19,988 nucleotides of DNA from Ferruginibacter sp. (GTDB lineage: Bacteria > Bacteroidota > Bacteroidia > Chitinophagales > Chitinophagaceae). The notes below the pieces were generated by a model. The model had not been told where the DNA came from. It saw only the letters and a list, made by a program, of their open reading frames with translations, and did not search any database. Where the stretch lies: the NCBI GenBank assembly GCA_018882645.1, contig VERM01000004.1:1-19988 (forward strand), read 5' to 3'. This document shows positions 1-7,642 of the stretch, in pieces; the stretch's first letter is position 1; every line of letters starts with the position of its first letter. The position numbers and the translations under genes are program-made.

Positions 1-355
1 CTTTAAGTGTATTTAAACGAGCCGAATCGGAAGGGTCGGACATTGAAAGGGATTGAATATTTTCGCCCATTTTTTTTGTTCCGAATTTAAAGAGCCTGTT
101 TTCGTTTGTAAGGTAGTGGTGTGCCACGTATCCTCCGATCATGGCGCCCAAAAGAAAAAATAAATTCCATGTTTGTTTTTTCCATTTGAAATCAAAAAAC
201 TTGATGCGCTTTCCCAAACCGGCAGCAGCACATATTGTTCTGAAGTTGGAAGAACAACTGAATTGTTTTCCCGAAAAAATAAGCAAAAACATGACCACAG
301 AAATGCCTATACCTGAAAACCACCAGGGCCACGGGCGAAAAAGAAACTCTTTCAT
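1..355 (-). CDS. YeeE/YedE-family sulfur transporter, N-terminal part (runs off window)
   Basis: The minus strand is open from an ATG at 355 to the window edge, giving 118 codons with no stop, so the C-terminus lies outside. The protein begins MKEFLFRPWPWWFSG, followed by a hydrophobic segment (about residues 12-28), the stretch CSSNFRTICAA (34-44), a polar part rich in Lys and Phe, and a second hydrophobic segment (about 63-78, WNLFFLLGAMIGGYVA). This arrangement matches from memory the YeeE/YedE (DUF395) proteins of Bacteroidota. That family includes thiosulfate importers of the inner membrane, in which conserved cysteines pass the sulfur compound across; Cys34 and Cys42 are candidates here. 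It lies 36 bases downstream of the DUF983 gene, and the MBL-rhodanese gene is also in the unit, which supports a sulfur role. The family call is from recognition, not a search; the substrate is inferred. Confidence 0.7.
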   Translation of the reverse strand, partial: MKEFLFRPWPWWFSGIGISVVMFLLIFSGKQFSCSSNFRTICAAAGLGKRIKFFDFKWKKQTWNLFFLLGAMIGGYVAHHYLTNENRLFKFGTKKMGENIQSLSMSDPSDSARLNTLK

Positions 356-391
356 TGCAATTGTTTTATTGATTTTAAAATAAATATAAAG

Positions 392-829
392 TTAATGTAC
401 TGTCTCCATTTGGTCTTCAATTATCCTATCTGTTTCTTCGGGCGGTTCATTTTTCCAATTGGGATTGTACTTTACAAAAAAGGAAAGCCAAATGATTCTT
501 GCAAGCCGCATCAGCCAGGGCTGAAGGACGATGAGCAAAACAGCATTGAATAAAATCCACCACAACACTCTGTTGTCTTCTGTGGAAATGCCGACAAAAA
601 CCCACCAGGCGATAAAGGAGGCAACGGACAGCGCAACAGTAAGTGCGTAACTAACATACCCTGAGCCATAATAAAATCCTACTTCTATTTCAGAGCGCTG
701 CTTGCATACCGGGCACCGCTCATTCATTTTCATAAAATGCCTCCTGTAGGCAGAAGATGTACAAAACATTTTCCCTTTTCTGCAACGGGGACAGCGATTG
801 GTAAATATGGCGAAGAGGTATTTCATCAT
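392..829 (-). CDS. DUF983 family membrane protein with zinc ribbon
   Basis: This is a 145-residue protein. Its N-terminal part holds two CPxC pairs (Cys13/Cys16 in CPRCRKG, Cys39/Cys42 in CPVC), a typical four-cysteine zinc ribbon on the cytoplasmic side. Two transmembrane helices follow (about 57-80 and 88-107), then a short charged tail. Layout and size fit DUF983, a family of unknown molecular function. Two ATGs stand in tandem at 829 and 826, and I use the first. The gene starts 19 bases after the MBL-rhodanese stop and ends 36 bases before the YeeE/YedE start, so the three are probably one transcript. The context suggests a role linked to sulfur or redox metabolism, but nothing in the protein itself shows this. 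Confidence 0.87.
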   Translation of the reverse strand: MMKYLFAIFTNRCPRCRKGKMFCTSSAYRRHFMKMNERCPVCKQRSEIEVGFYYGSGYVSYALTVALSVASFIAWWVFVGISTEDNRVLWWILFNAVLLIVLQPWLMRLARIIWLSFFVKYNPNWKNEPPEETDRIIEDQMETVH

Positions 830-848
830 GTACTACATAAACAGACAA

Positions 849-2258
849 TCAATTCTGTTGAGCTGTTTCGCTTGCTGTGGCTTTTGGTAAATCTGTATTT
901 GCTATGGCTTTGTAGCCACCTTCTATCTCTGAAAAATTTCTGTATCCTCTTGCTTCAAGAATGCTGGAAGCAATCATACTTCTGTATCCGCCTGCACAAT
1001 GTATATAAAAATGTTCCTCTGGATTGATATTTGTAATCCATTCATTAATATTTTCCAGCGGAAGATTTTTTGCATCTACAATATGATCTGTATTGAATTC
1101 CGTTTGCCTTCGGATATCAATAATGTTTCTATTTCCTGTTTTATACTCTTCCGCAAATTGGCTTGCTGAAATTCTTTTTACCTGGTCGGTTTCTTTACCT
1201 GATGCTGCCCATGATGCGAAGCCCCCTTTAAGGTAACCGAGTATGTTGTCGAAGCCGACGCGGCTAAGTCTTGTTACAGCTTCCGCCTGGTTTCCCTCTT
1301 CAACAACCAATAAAATTGGCTGTTGAACATCCTTTATCATCGCTCCTACCCAAGGCGCGAAATCCCCCTCAAGGCCAATATTGACAGACTGTGGTATGAA
1401 TCCTTTATAGAAAACATGAGGAGACCTTGCATCTAAAATTATTGCACCGGAAGCGTCTGCAAGCAACTCGAATTCATCGGGATGAAGACCTTCGGTTCCT
1501 TTATGTAAAACCGTATCAAAGCTTTTATATCCTTTTTTATTCATTGCTACATTCAAACTGAAATAAGCAGGAGGCGTCTGTAAGCCTTCGGTAACTGCGG
1601 CAATAAACGCCTCTTTATTTTTTTGATTCAATGCATAATTCACTTTTTTCTGATTCCCCAAAGTATCTACCGTTTCTTTCATCATGTTTTTTCCACATGC
1701 GCTTCCGGCGCCATGAGCGGGGTAGACAATGACATCATCGGACAGGGGCATTATTTTATTTTTAAGACTTTCATACAACAATCCGGCAAGCTCTTCTTTT
1801 GTCATGTTTGCTGAATTCTGTGCCAGATCGGGTCTGCCTACATCTCCGAGAAATAGCGTATCACCACTGAAGATGCAGTAATCTTTCCCATTCTCATCTT
1901 TCAACAAATAAGTTGTGCTCTCAAGTGTATGTCCGGGTGTATGTATCGCTTCTATTGTAATTTTTCCGACACTAAAAATTTGACCATCATGTGCAATAAT
2001 ACTTTCAAAATCTGTTTTTGCCGTCGGTCCATATACAATCGGAGCGTTTGTTTTCTTACTTAAATCAATGTGACCACTTACAAAATCAGCATGAAAATGG
2101 GTTTCAAAAATATATTTAAGGCGAACGCCGTCTTTATGTATACGGTCTATGTATTGCGCCGTTTCTCTGAGAGGATCAATGATTGCAGCCTCTCCGTTTG
2201 ATGTTATATAGTAAGCCCCCTGCGCAAGACACCCAGTATATATCTGCTCTATCTTCAT
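849..2258 (-). CDS. MBL-fold persulfide dioxygenase-like hydrolase fused to two rhodanese domains
   Basis: The product has 469 residues from the ATG at 2258. An in-frame extension to a TTG at 2366 adds only residues unlike the family, and the family usually begins near IEQIYTGCLAQGAYYI, so I reject it. Residues 1-240 form a metallo-beta-lactamase domain with THFHADFVSGH (53-63; His54, His56, Asp58), TPGH (His110), SGD (Asp133) and PAH (His182). These are the ligands expected for the single-iron persulfide dioxygenase/ETHE1 group. The usual His after Asp58 is Phe. A first rhodanese domain (about 260-350) has no cysteine at the active-site loop (VVEEGNQ, 318-324). A second (about 362-458) has the active loop CAGGYR with Cys421. 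The likely reaction is oxidation of glutathione-type or other low-molecular-weight persulfide to sulfite, with rhodanese sulfur transfer. It leads the cluster with DUF983 and YeeE/YedE genes. Family call is firm; exact substrate is inferred. Confidence 0.92.
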   Translation of the reverse strand: MKIEQIYTGCLAQGAYYITSNGEAAIIDPLRETAQYIDRIHKDGVRLKYIFETHFHADFVSGHIDLSKKTNAPIVYGPTAKTDFESIIAHDGQIFSVGKITIEAIHTPGHTLESTTYLLKDENGKDYCIFSGDTLFLGDVGRPDLAQNSANMTKEELAGLLYESLKNKIMPLSDDVIVYPAHGAGSACGKNMMKETVDTLGNQKKVNYALNQKNKEAFIAAVTEGLQTPPAYFSLNVAMNKKGYKSFDTVLHKGTEGLHPDEFELLADASGAIILDARSPHVFYKGFIPQSVNIGLEGDFAPWVGAMIKDVQQPILLVVEEGNQAEAVTRLSRVGFDNILGYLKGGFASWAASGKETDQVKRISASQFAEEYKTGNRNIIDIRRQTEFNTDHIVDAKNLPLENINEWITNINPEEHFYIHCAGGYRSMIASSILEARGYRNFSEIEGGYKAIANTDLPKATASETAQQN

Positions 2259-2409
2259 TACAAAGTTTTTTAGATAAAAGAATAATATGTAAAGGTGGTA
2301 AATTTTTATAACAATCAGCAAAGAGGCATATGTTTTTTCTTCTAACGTTAAATAAACCCCCGCCAAAATATTACCTTTAATATTCGTTTAGTTCAATCGA
2401 GATATTGAA

Positions 2410-4371
2410 ATGCAAATAATAAAAACCAAGAGAAATATTACCATAATTTATCTGGCAGTGGCACTTTTTATTGGGGTATTACTGGTGTTTTTTTATCAAA
2501 ATATGATAAAAATGCAAACAGAAAAAGAATCAATAGTATCTTCTATTGAAAGACTGGATAAAGTTCAACATTTGCTTTTGTCTATAGAAACTCTTGAGCA
2601 AACCCGGAGAGAATATATTAGTACAGGCAGCGATCAGGACGAAAAAAAATATTTAGACGCCGAAAAAAATCTAATTACAGCAATTAATGTTCTTGAAAGT
2701 GAAATTAAATCAAATCCTGAAATTATTAATGACTTCAAGTCGGTTAAGGATAACATAAATACATATTTTGATGTTGGAAAAAACATTGGTTTAATGCAAA
2801 AATCACAAAGCCCCCCTGCCGGCACTCGGTTTTCAGAAGAAAAAAAATTGGATGAAACGCTTCACGAAATAAGAAAAAGAATTCTTGCTCTTGAAAATAA
2901 ATACTCGAGAAATCTCACCGAATCGGCCAACTCAAACAAAAGTTTATTTTTAAAAAGAACGGGACAATTAATCATTATTGGCCTGATTTTTTTTGTCTTG
3001 CTTGGCTTAAGCTATATCGCTATCAGCCGTGATTTTAATCGAAAAAAAGAAAAAGAAAAAGTCCTTAAGTTTAATTCCTCTATTGTTCAGAGTATATCAG
3101 ATGCGGTTATTATTACTAATGTGGAATACCATATTACTACCTGGAATAAATATGCTGAAAAAATTTTTGGCTATACTCCTGAAGAGGCCATCGGTAAAAA
3201 CATCATTGATTTTTTAAAAATCACTTCTGAAAACAATACGATTGATGAAATAATATACGACTTTAATATCAAAGGAGAGTGGAAGGGGCAGTTGATAAAT
3301 TATGGAAAAGACAATCAAAAAGTTTATGTTGATGTTGTTTGCTCCGCGATAAAAGATGAGACAGGAAGGGTTATTGGTGGCGTAAATGTAATCAGAGATA
3401 TTACTGATCGCATACTCAACGAAATAAAATTAAACGAGCTGAGTCATTATCTCGAAAATGAAATCAAAACAATAATTTCTGAATTGAATTTTACCAATGA
3501 GCGGTTTAATCTTCTTTCAAAAGCAACCAACGATGCTCTTTGGGACTGGAACATTGAAGAAAATAAAATTTGGTGTAATGAGAGTTTTTACAACATGACA
3601 GGCATAGCAACAGGAACGCCGATAGAAATCAGCGATTTTGTAAGTATGTTGAATGAAGAAGACAGAATAAAAATAAAAACCAGCATCGAAGATGCGGAAA
3701 AAAAACATTCAACTTACACTTCTGTTGAATACAGCATTCACAATAAAAATAATGTAAACGTTAATATTCTCAGCCGATCTTATATTGTTTATAATGAACA
3801 AGAAAAAGCTGTGAGAATACTTGGTTCATTACAAGATATCACTTTGAGCAAAAAGATACAGGATCAGATTTTGTTTGAAAAAGAACTTTCTGATACTGTA
3901 ATTAACAGTCTACCCGGTATTTTTTACATGTTCAATGATAAACTGGAGTTTATTCGCTGGAATAAGAATTTTGAAAAAATTACCGGATACCAAACGCATG
4001 AAATGGGGCTTATCAACCCTGTTGATTTTGTTCCTCCTGAGCAACAGGATTTAATATCGGAAAAGATCTCAAATGTATTCAAGATGGGAGAAGATAATGT
4101 GGAAGCAGATTTGCTTACAAAAGACAAAAAAAGAGTACCCTATTTTTTTACCGGAATGTCAATTTCCTATAATGGTCAACCTTGTATGATGGGAGTAGGA
4201 ATAGATGTCTCCGAGAAAAAAAAATCACAGGAAGAGCTCCGCCGTTTAACAGCGTACCTCCAAAACATCAGAGAAGAGGAAAGGAGTAGAATAGCAAGAG
4301 AAATTCATGATGATCTGGGACAACAACTAACAGGTTTGAAAATGGAAATGTCGTGGATTTTTAAAAAATAG
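2410..4371 (+). CDS. Multi-PAS membrane sensor histidine kinase (HisKA_3 type), frame ends early
   Basis: This frame gives 653 residues ending at a TAG (4369-4371). Order of parts: transmembrane helix 1 (about 10-30), a mostly helical outside segment (34-183) resembling CHASE3 (TRREYISTGSDQDEKKYLDA, 65-84), transmembrane helix 2 (186-205), PAS domains at about 218-335, 365-480 and 492-602, then the HisKA_3 helix with REEERSRIAREIHDDLGQQL (621-640) and phosphoacceptor His633. The frame stops just after this helix, so the second dimerisation helix and the ATPase domain are missing. Both follow directly in the -1 frame (4365-4880). One extra base in the A tract would give a single kinase of 823 residues. 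It resembles NarX/DegS-type sensors and precedes a NarL-type regulator, its probable partner. The signal sensed is unknown. Whether the gene is broken or the base is a sequencing error cannot be told here. Confidence 0.85.
   Translation: MQIIKTKRNITIIYLAVALFIGVLLVFFYQNMIKMQTEKESIVSSIERLDKVQHLLLSIETLEQTRREYISTGSDQDEKKYLDAEKNLITAINVLESEIKSNPEIINDFKSVKDNINTYFDVGKNIGLMQKSQSPPAGTRFSEEKKLDETLHEIRKRILALENKYSRNLTESANSNKSLFLKRTGQLIIIGLIFFVLLGLSYIAISRDFNRKKEKEKVLKFNSSIVQSISDAVIITNVEYHITTWNKYAEKIFGYTPEEAIGKNIIDFLKITSENNTIDEIIYDFNIKGEWKGQLINYGKDNQKVYVDVVCSAIKDETGRVIGGVNVIRDITDRILNEIKLNELSHYLENEIKTIISELNFTNERFNLLSKATNDALWDWNIEENKIWCNESFYNMTGIATGTPIEISDFVSMLNEEDRIKIKTSIEDAEKKHSTYTSVEYSIHNKNNVNVNILSRSYIVYNEQEKAVRILGSLQDITLSKKIQDQILFEKELSDTVINSLPGIFYMFNDKLEFIRWNKNFEKITGYQTHEMGLINPVDFVPPEQQDLISEKISNVFKMGEDNVEADLLTKDKKRVPYFFTGMSISYNGQPCMMGVGIDVSEKKKSQEELRRLTAYLQNIREEERSRIAREIHDDLGQQLTGLKMEMSWIFKK
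4358..4371 (+). other. Frameshift site in the histidine kinase (T5A6 tract followed by TAG)
   Basis: The kinase frame reads ATT TTT AAA AAA TAG here. The downstream ATPase coding frame continues as ATA GAT CAG if a single base is added to the T5 or A6 run. The tract (T 4358-4362, A 4363-4368) is the kind where one-base indels and sequencing errors occur. It is not a good bacterial -1 slippery heptamer: the codon before the A-site AAA would re-pair on TAA. I therefore favour an indel, in the genome or in the assembly, over programmed recoding. Confidence 0.75.
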
Positions 4372-4880
4372 ATCAGAAAAATTCAGGTCTAAAAGAAAAA
4401 GTACAAGATTCCATTCAGCTCATTGATGAAGCTGTAAAGTCGGTAAGAAGAATTGCCACGCAACTCAGACCCAGTATTCTCGACGACCTGGGGCTTGTTG
4501 CCGCTCTGGAGTGGCTGAGTGAAGAATATGAAAAGAGATATCATATCAGAACAAATTTTTCATCAAAAAACATTCAAAGCAATATATCTCCGGATATTTC
4601 CATAGCATTATTCAGAATTTATCAGGAAAGCCTTACCAATATATTGCGACACTCGAAGGCAAGTGAAGTAAATGTTACATTATCATTTGAAAAAAATCAA
4701 CTTGTATTATTGGTTGTTGACAATGGCATAGGTTTTGAAACCGAAAAAGTATATACTTTGAATACCCTTGGACTGATTGGTATTAAAGAGCGAACAAACC
4801 TGATGGGGGGCATTTTTAAAATTGAGAGCAACTTAGGAGAGGGGGCAACCCTTTTTGTGAGCGTTCCGAATAAACAATGA
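4365..4880 (+). pseudogene. C-terminal part of the same histidine kinase: HisKA_3 second helix and HATPase_c domain
   Basis: This open stretch of 171 codons lies in the -1 frame relative to the kinase above and ends with TGA (4878-4880). It holds the second helix with VRRIATQLRPSILDDLGL, the N-box region ALFRIYQESLTNILRHSKAS, the ATP-binding VVDNGIGFE, the GLIGIKERTNLMGG segment, and a C-terminal GEGATLFVSVPN. These are the hallmarks of the NarX/DegS/LiaS group of kinase ATPase domains. I find no ATG or plausible start at the front of this frame; the TTG at 4644 lies inside the N-box. It cannot be an independent gene, and its intact motifs suggest the break is recent or artificial. The response regulator starts 95 bases later. 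Confidence 0.8.
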
Positions 4881-4975
4881 GAGACGATAAATGTCTGTAT
4901 GAACAAATTATTTATTACCGGAAATGAATGAGAAATATGATGGCGTAGTAAAAAAAATAAAATCCATTTTCACGT

Positions 4976-5602
4976 ATGAAAATTTTAATAGCAGATGATC
5001 ACTCTGTAGTCAGAAAAGGACTGAAACAAATTTTGCTTGAAGGATTTCCCTCCGCTGAAATTGCTGAAGTTGCGGATGCTGAATCTCTGGTGAGCCAGGT
5101 AGTTGCCGGTAAATGGGATGTAGTCATCAGTGATATTTCAATGCCCAAAAGAACCGGTCTTGATGTGCTTCCTCAAATAAAAAATATAGACCCTAAACTT
5201 CCAGTACTGATTTTAAGCATACATCCTGAAGAACAATACGCTGTCAGGGTTTTGAAATCTGGAGCATCGGGCTATTTAAGTAAAGATACGGCTCCCGATG
5301 AACTTGTAAACGCGGTTAAACAGTTGATTCTTGGAAAAAAATACATCAATTCTTCGGTGGCTGAAAAAATTGCCGGCTCGATAGGAAATATTGAAAATAA
5401 ACCCCCACATGAAATGCTTTCAGACAGAGAATTTTCTGTGTTCAAATTGCTGGCCTCTGGAAAATCCATCACGGAAATAGCCGAATCTTTTCTTCTCAGT
5501 ACCACTACCGTGAGTACATACCGTGCAAGAATTCTCAATAAACTAAATCTTAAAAACAATACAGAGATGACATTGTATTGCCTGGAAAACAAACTCATGT
5601 AG
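4976..5602 (+). CDS. NarL/LuxR-family two-component response regulator
   Basis: The 208-residue product has a receiver domain (1-120) with acidic residues Asp7 and Asp8, phosphoacceptor Asp53 (ISDISMP), Ser81 at the switch position and Lys103 (LSKD). A short linker leads to a LuxR-type helix-turn-helix (about 147-205) with LSDREFSVFKLLASGKS and the recognition part STTTVSTYRARILNKL. It should be phosphorylated by the HisKA_3 kinase encoded 95 bases upstream, then bind DNA as a dimer and control transcription. The length is normal for the family and all key residues are present, so the regulator looks functional even though its partner kinase frame is interrupted. Target genes cannot be read from the window. 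Confidence 0.95.
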   Translation: MKILIADDHSVVRKGLKQILLEGFPSAEIAEVADAESLVSQVVAGKWDVVISDISMPKRTGLDVLPQIKNIDPKLPVLILSIHPEEQYAVRVLKSGASGYLSKDTAPDELVNAVKQLILGKKYINSSVAEKIAGSIGNIENKPPHEMLSDREFSVFKLLASGKSITEIAESFLLSTTTVSTYRARILNKLNLKNNTEMTLYCLENKLM

Positions 5603-5786
5603 AACATCCACTACAAATCTATTCTTCCAACAACTACATTTTTTTATTTTATAAGGAAATAACTTGCAGCAGCATAACATTATTATTGATGTTAAAATTA
5701 TTACAAACCAAAATCAATTTTAGAGGTTGTAATAAATGCTAATCTATGAAACAATTCCCTTTTTTTAGAATGCCTGAATTATTATT

Positions 5787-5808
5787 AAAGCCGGTTTTAC
5801 CGGTTTTT
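5787..5808. terminator. Hairpin between convergent genes, possible two-way terminator
   Basis: AAAGCCGG (5787-5794) pairs with CCGGTTTT (5800-5807), with one G-T pair, around the loop TTTTA. On the plus strand the stem runs straight into a T run (5804-5808), which would end the kinase-regulator transcript about 200 bases after the regulator stop. On the minus strand the stem lies directly behind the acyl-CoA synthetase stop codon (5807-5809), followed by a weaker T-rich stretch. Position and form fit a rho-independent terminator shared by two convergent units; the GC core is only four pairs. Confidence 0.5.
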
Positions 5809-7597
5809 ATTTATACATCTTGTCAATAATCTCCTGATATTTTTCTTGTATAACCTTTCTTTTCATGCTTAGTTTAGGTGTCAACTCGCCTGTCTCAACG
5901 CTCCACTCATTTGGCAGCAGCTGAAACTTTTTAATTTGTTCTACCTGGTTAAAATACGTGTTAAAGGCATTGATTAAATTTTTGTAAAACAATACGACTC
6001 GTGGATCATTGATTGCTTCTTCAAAGCTGATCAAAGCAATATTGTTTTCTCTCATCCAGGATTTCAGATTGGGAAAAGACGGCACAATCAATGCGATGAC
6101 GTATTTCTGATCCGATCCCAATATCATTATCTGTTCAATAAATGGAGATTCCTTTAGTTTGTTTTCGATGGCCTGAGGAGCAACATATTTGCCGCCACTG
6201 GTTTTGAACAATTCTTTTTTCCGGTCAGTAATTTTTAAAAAAGTATTTTCTTCGAAAACACCAATGTCTCCTGTATGAAGCCATCCGTCTATTATAGTCT
6301 CCGATGTCAGATCCGGTCTTTTATAATATCCCATCATTACACTCGGTCCTTTTACCAATATTTCCCCATCTTCTGCAAGCTTCACTTTCTGTCCTTCTAT
6401 AGGCAATCCTACTGTCCCGAATTTGGTGCCGCCTGCCTTATGACAATTCACACTGATTACAGGGCTGTTTTCTGTTGGGCCATATCCTTCATAAATAGGA
6501 ATTCCGGCAGCGGTAAAAATTCGTATTAATTTAACCTGACATGCCGCACCGCCGGTTATTATAAAATCAATATTGCTTCCCAACGCCTGTCGCCATTTTT
6601 TAAAAATTATTTTATTCGCCAGAGCAAGTTGAAATTTATACCAGGCGCCTTTGCTATTGATGTTGTCGTATTTTTCAGCAAGAGCAACCGCCCAGTAAAA
6701 TAGATTTTTTTTAATGCCTTTTAATTCTGCGCCTTTTGACATGATTTTTTCATATACCTTTTCCAACAGCCGGGGCACTGTAGTAAAGAGATTGGGCTTC
6801 ACTTCTTTAAGATTATCGCCGATGGTTTCAAGGCTTTCTGCATAATAAATTGAGATGCCTGTAGAGATATAAATGTATGAAACCATGCGCTCAAAAATAT
6901 GATTCAGCGGTAAGAAGCTCAGGGCTTTTCCTTTTGGATTTACAGGGAAAGGAAAAGAGCGAGTGGCATTCACCACATTGCTTACCAGATTGCGATGGCT
7001 CAGCATTACACCTTTTGGAACACCTGTTGTTCCTGAAGTATAAATGATAGTCGCACAGTCTTTCGCGTCAATAGCACTACTGATCACTGCTACTTTTTTT
7101 ACATCTTCGTCATTGTGGTTGGTAGTGAGTAGTTTCCAGCTGTCTGTACCTGGCAATATATCAAAACTGTAGATCCCAATGAGAGAAGGGATTTTATTTT
7201 TTATGCTTAAAACCTTATCTAAAATGTCTTCACCACTCACAAATACATATTTAATGGCTGCATCATTAAAAATAAACTCTATTTCATTGACGTGTGTGGT
7301 AGGATAAATTGGACAAAGAATAATACCTGTTTGCTGACATGCAAGATCAAGCATAAGCCATTCGGGCCGATTGCGGGAGATAACAGCAATCTTATCTTTT
7401 TGTTCAATTTCAACTTTTTTGCCACCCAGTCCAAGTTTTAAAAACCCTGCGGCCAGTAATGTAGAAGTGTTATGTACTTCTGCTGTTGAATATTTAATCC
7501 ATTTGCCGTTTTCTTTTCCGCAGAGCAGATCCGGTTTGGGATATTGATTCAGCTGCTCTGAAAGAAAATCAAAAATTCTTGAGTTGTCGTTTATCAT
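5807..7597 (-). CDS. Long-chain fatty acid-CoA ligase (AMP-forming)
   Basis: From the ATG at 7597 the product has 596 residues; an upstream in-frame TTG (7624) would add nine residues but is less likely. The ATP-binding motif YTSGTTGVPKG (186-196), LPLNHIFER (229-237), YGPTE (372-376), HTGD (441-444), ITDRKKE (456-462) and the C-terminal LTPKLSMKRK segment (572-581) mark a full adenylate-forming enzyme. The LPLNHIFER motif and overall layout point to the long-chain acyl-CoA synthetase group (FAA1-like) rather than acetyl-CoA synthetase. It activates free fatty acids to acyl-CoA with ATP, via acyl-AMP, for lipid synthesis or breakdown. It begins 45 bases after the ppc stop and probably shares its transcript. 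A TAnnTTTG-like element on the minus strand (7633-7626) could add a separate promoter. Chain-length preference cannot be read. Confidence 0.93.
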   Translation of the reverse strand: MINDNSRIFDFLSEQLNQYPKPDLLCGKENGKWIKYSTAEVHNTSTLLAAGFLKLGLGGKKVEIEQKDKIAVISRNRPEWLMLDLACQQTGIILCPIYPTTHVNEIEFIFNDAAIKYVFVSGEDILDKVLSIKNKIPSLIGIYSFDILPGTDSWKLLTTNHNDEDVKKVAVISSAIDAKDCATIIYTSGTTGVPKGVMLSHRNLVSNVVNATRSFPFPVNPKGKALSFLPLNHIFERMVSYIYISTGISIYYAESLETIGDNLKEVKPNLFTTVPRLLEKVYEKIMSKGAELKGIKKNLFYWAVALAEKYDNINSKGAWYKFQLALANKIIFKKWRQALGSNIDFIITGGAACQVKLIRIFTAAGIPIYEGYGPTENSPVISVNCHKAGGTKFGTVGLPIEGQKVKLAEDGEILVKGPSVMMGYYKRPDLTSETIIDGWLHTGDIGVFEENTFLKITDRKKELFKTSGGKYVAPQAIENKLKESPFIEQIMILGSDQKYVIALIVPSFPNLKSWMRENNIALISFEEAINDPRVVLFYKNLINAFNTYFNQVEQIKKFQLLPNEWSVETGELTPKLSMKRKVIQEKYQEIIDKMYK

Positions 7598-7642
7598 AAC
7601 AGTCTCTTTAATCAAAGATAGCAAGCAAATATATCCGATACA

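Noticed and set aside
141..383. An 80-residue plus-strand frame at the left edge
   Set aside because: It lies opposite the YeeE/YedE coding frame, which has recognisable family features and membrane segments; the plus-strand translation has none.
2259..2366. N-terminal extension of the MBL-rhodanese protein to a TTG
   Set aside because: The extra 36 residues do not resemble the family, and the ATG at 2258 starts exactly at the usual N-terminus.
4358..4371. Programmed -1 ribosomal frameshift making a full kinase
   Set aside because: The tract is not a good slippery heptamer (the codon before the A site would move onto TAA), and no clear downstream stem was seen. A one-base indel is simpler.
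4644..4880. A separate small ATPase-domain gene starting at 4644
   Set aside because: The apparent start is a TTG inside the conserved N-box, and the same frame is open and kinase-like back to 4365; it is the end of the split kinase.
5701..5732. Inverted repeat TTACAAACC / GGTTGTAA downstream of the response regulator
   Set aside because: It is imperfect, AT-rich and without a following T run; the hairpin at 5787 is a better terminator candidate.
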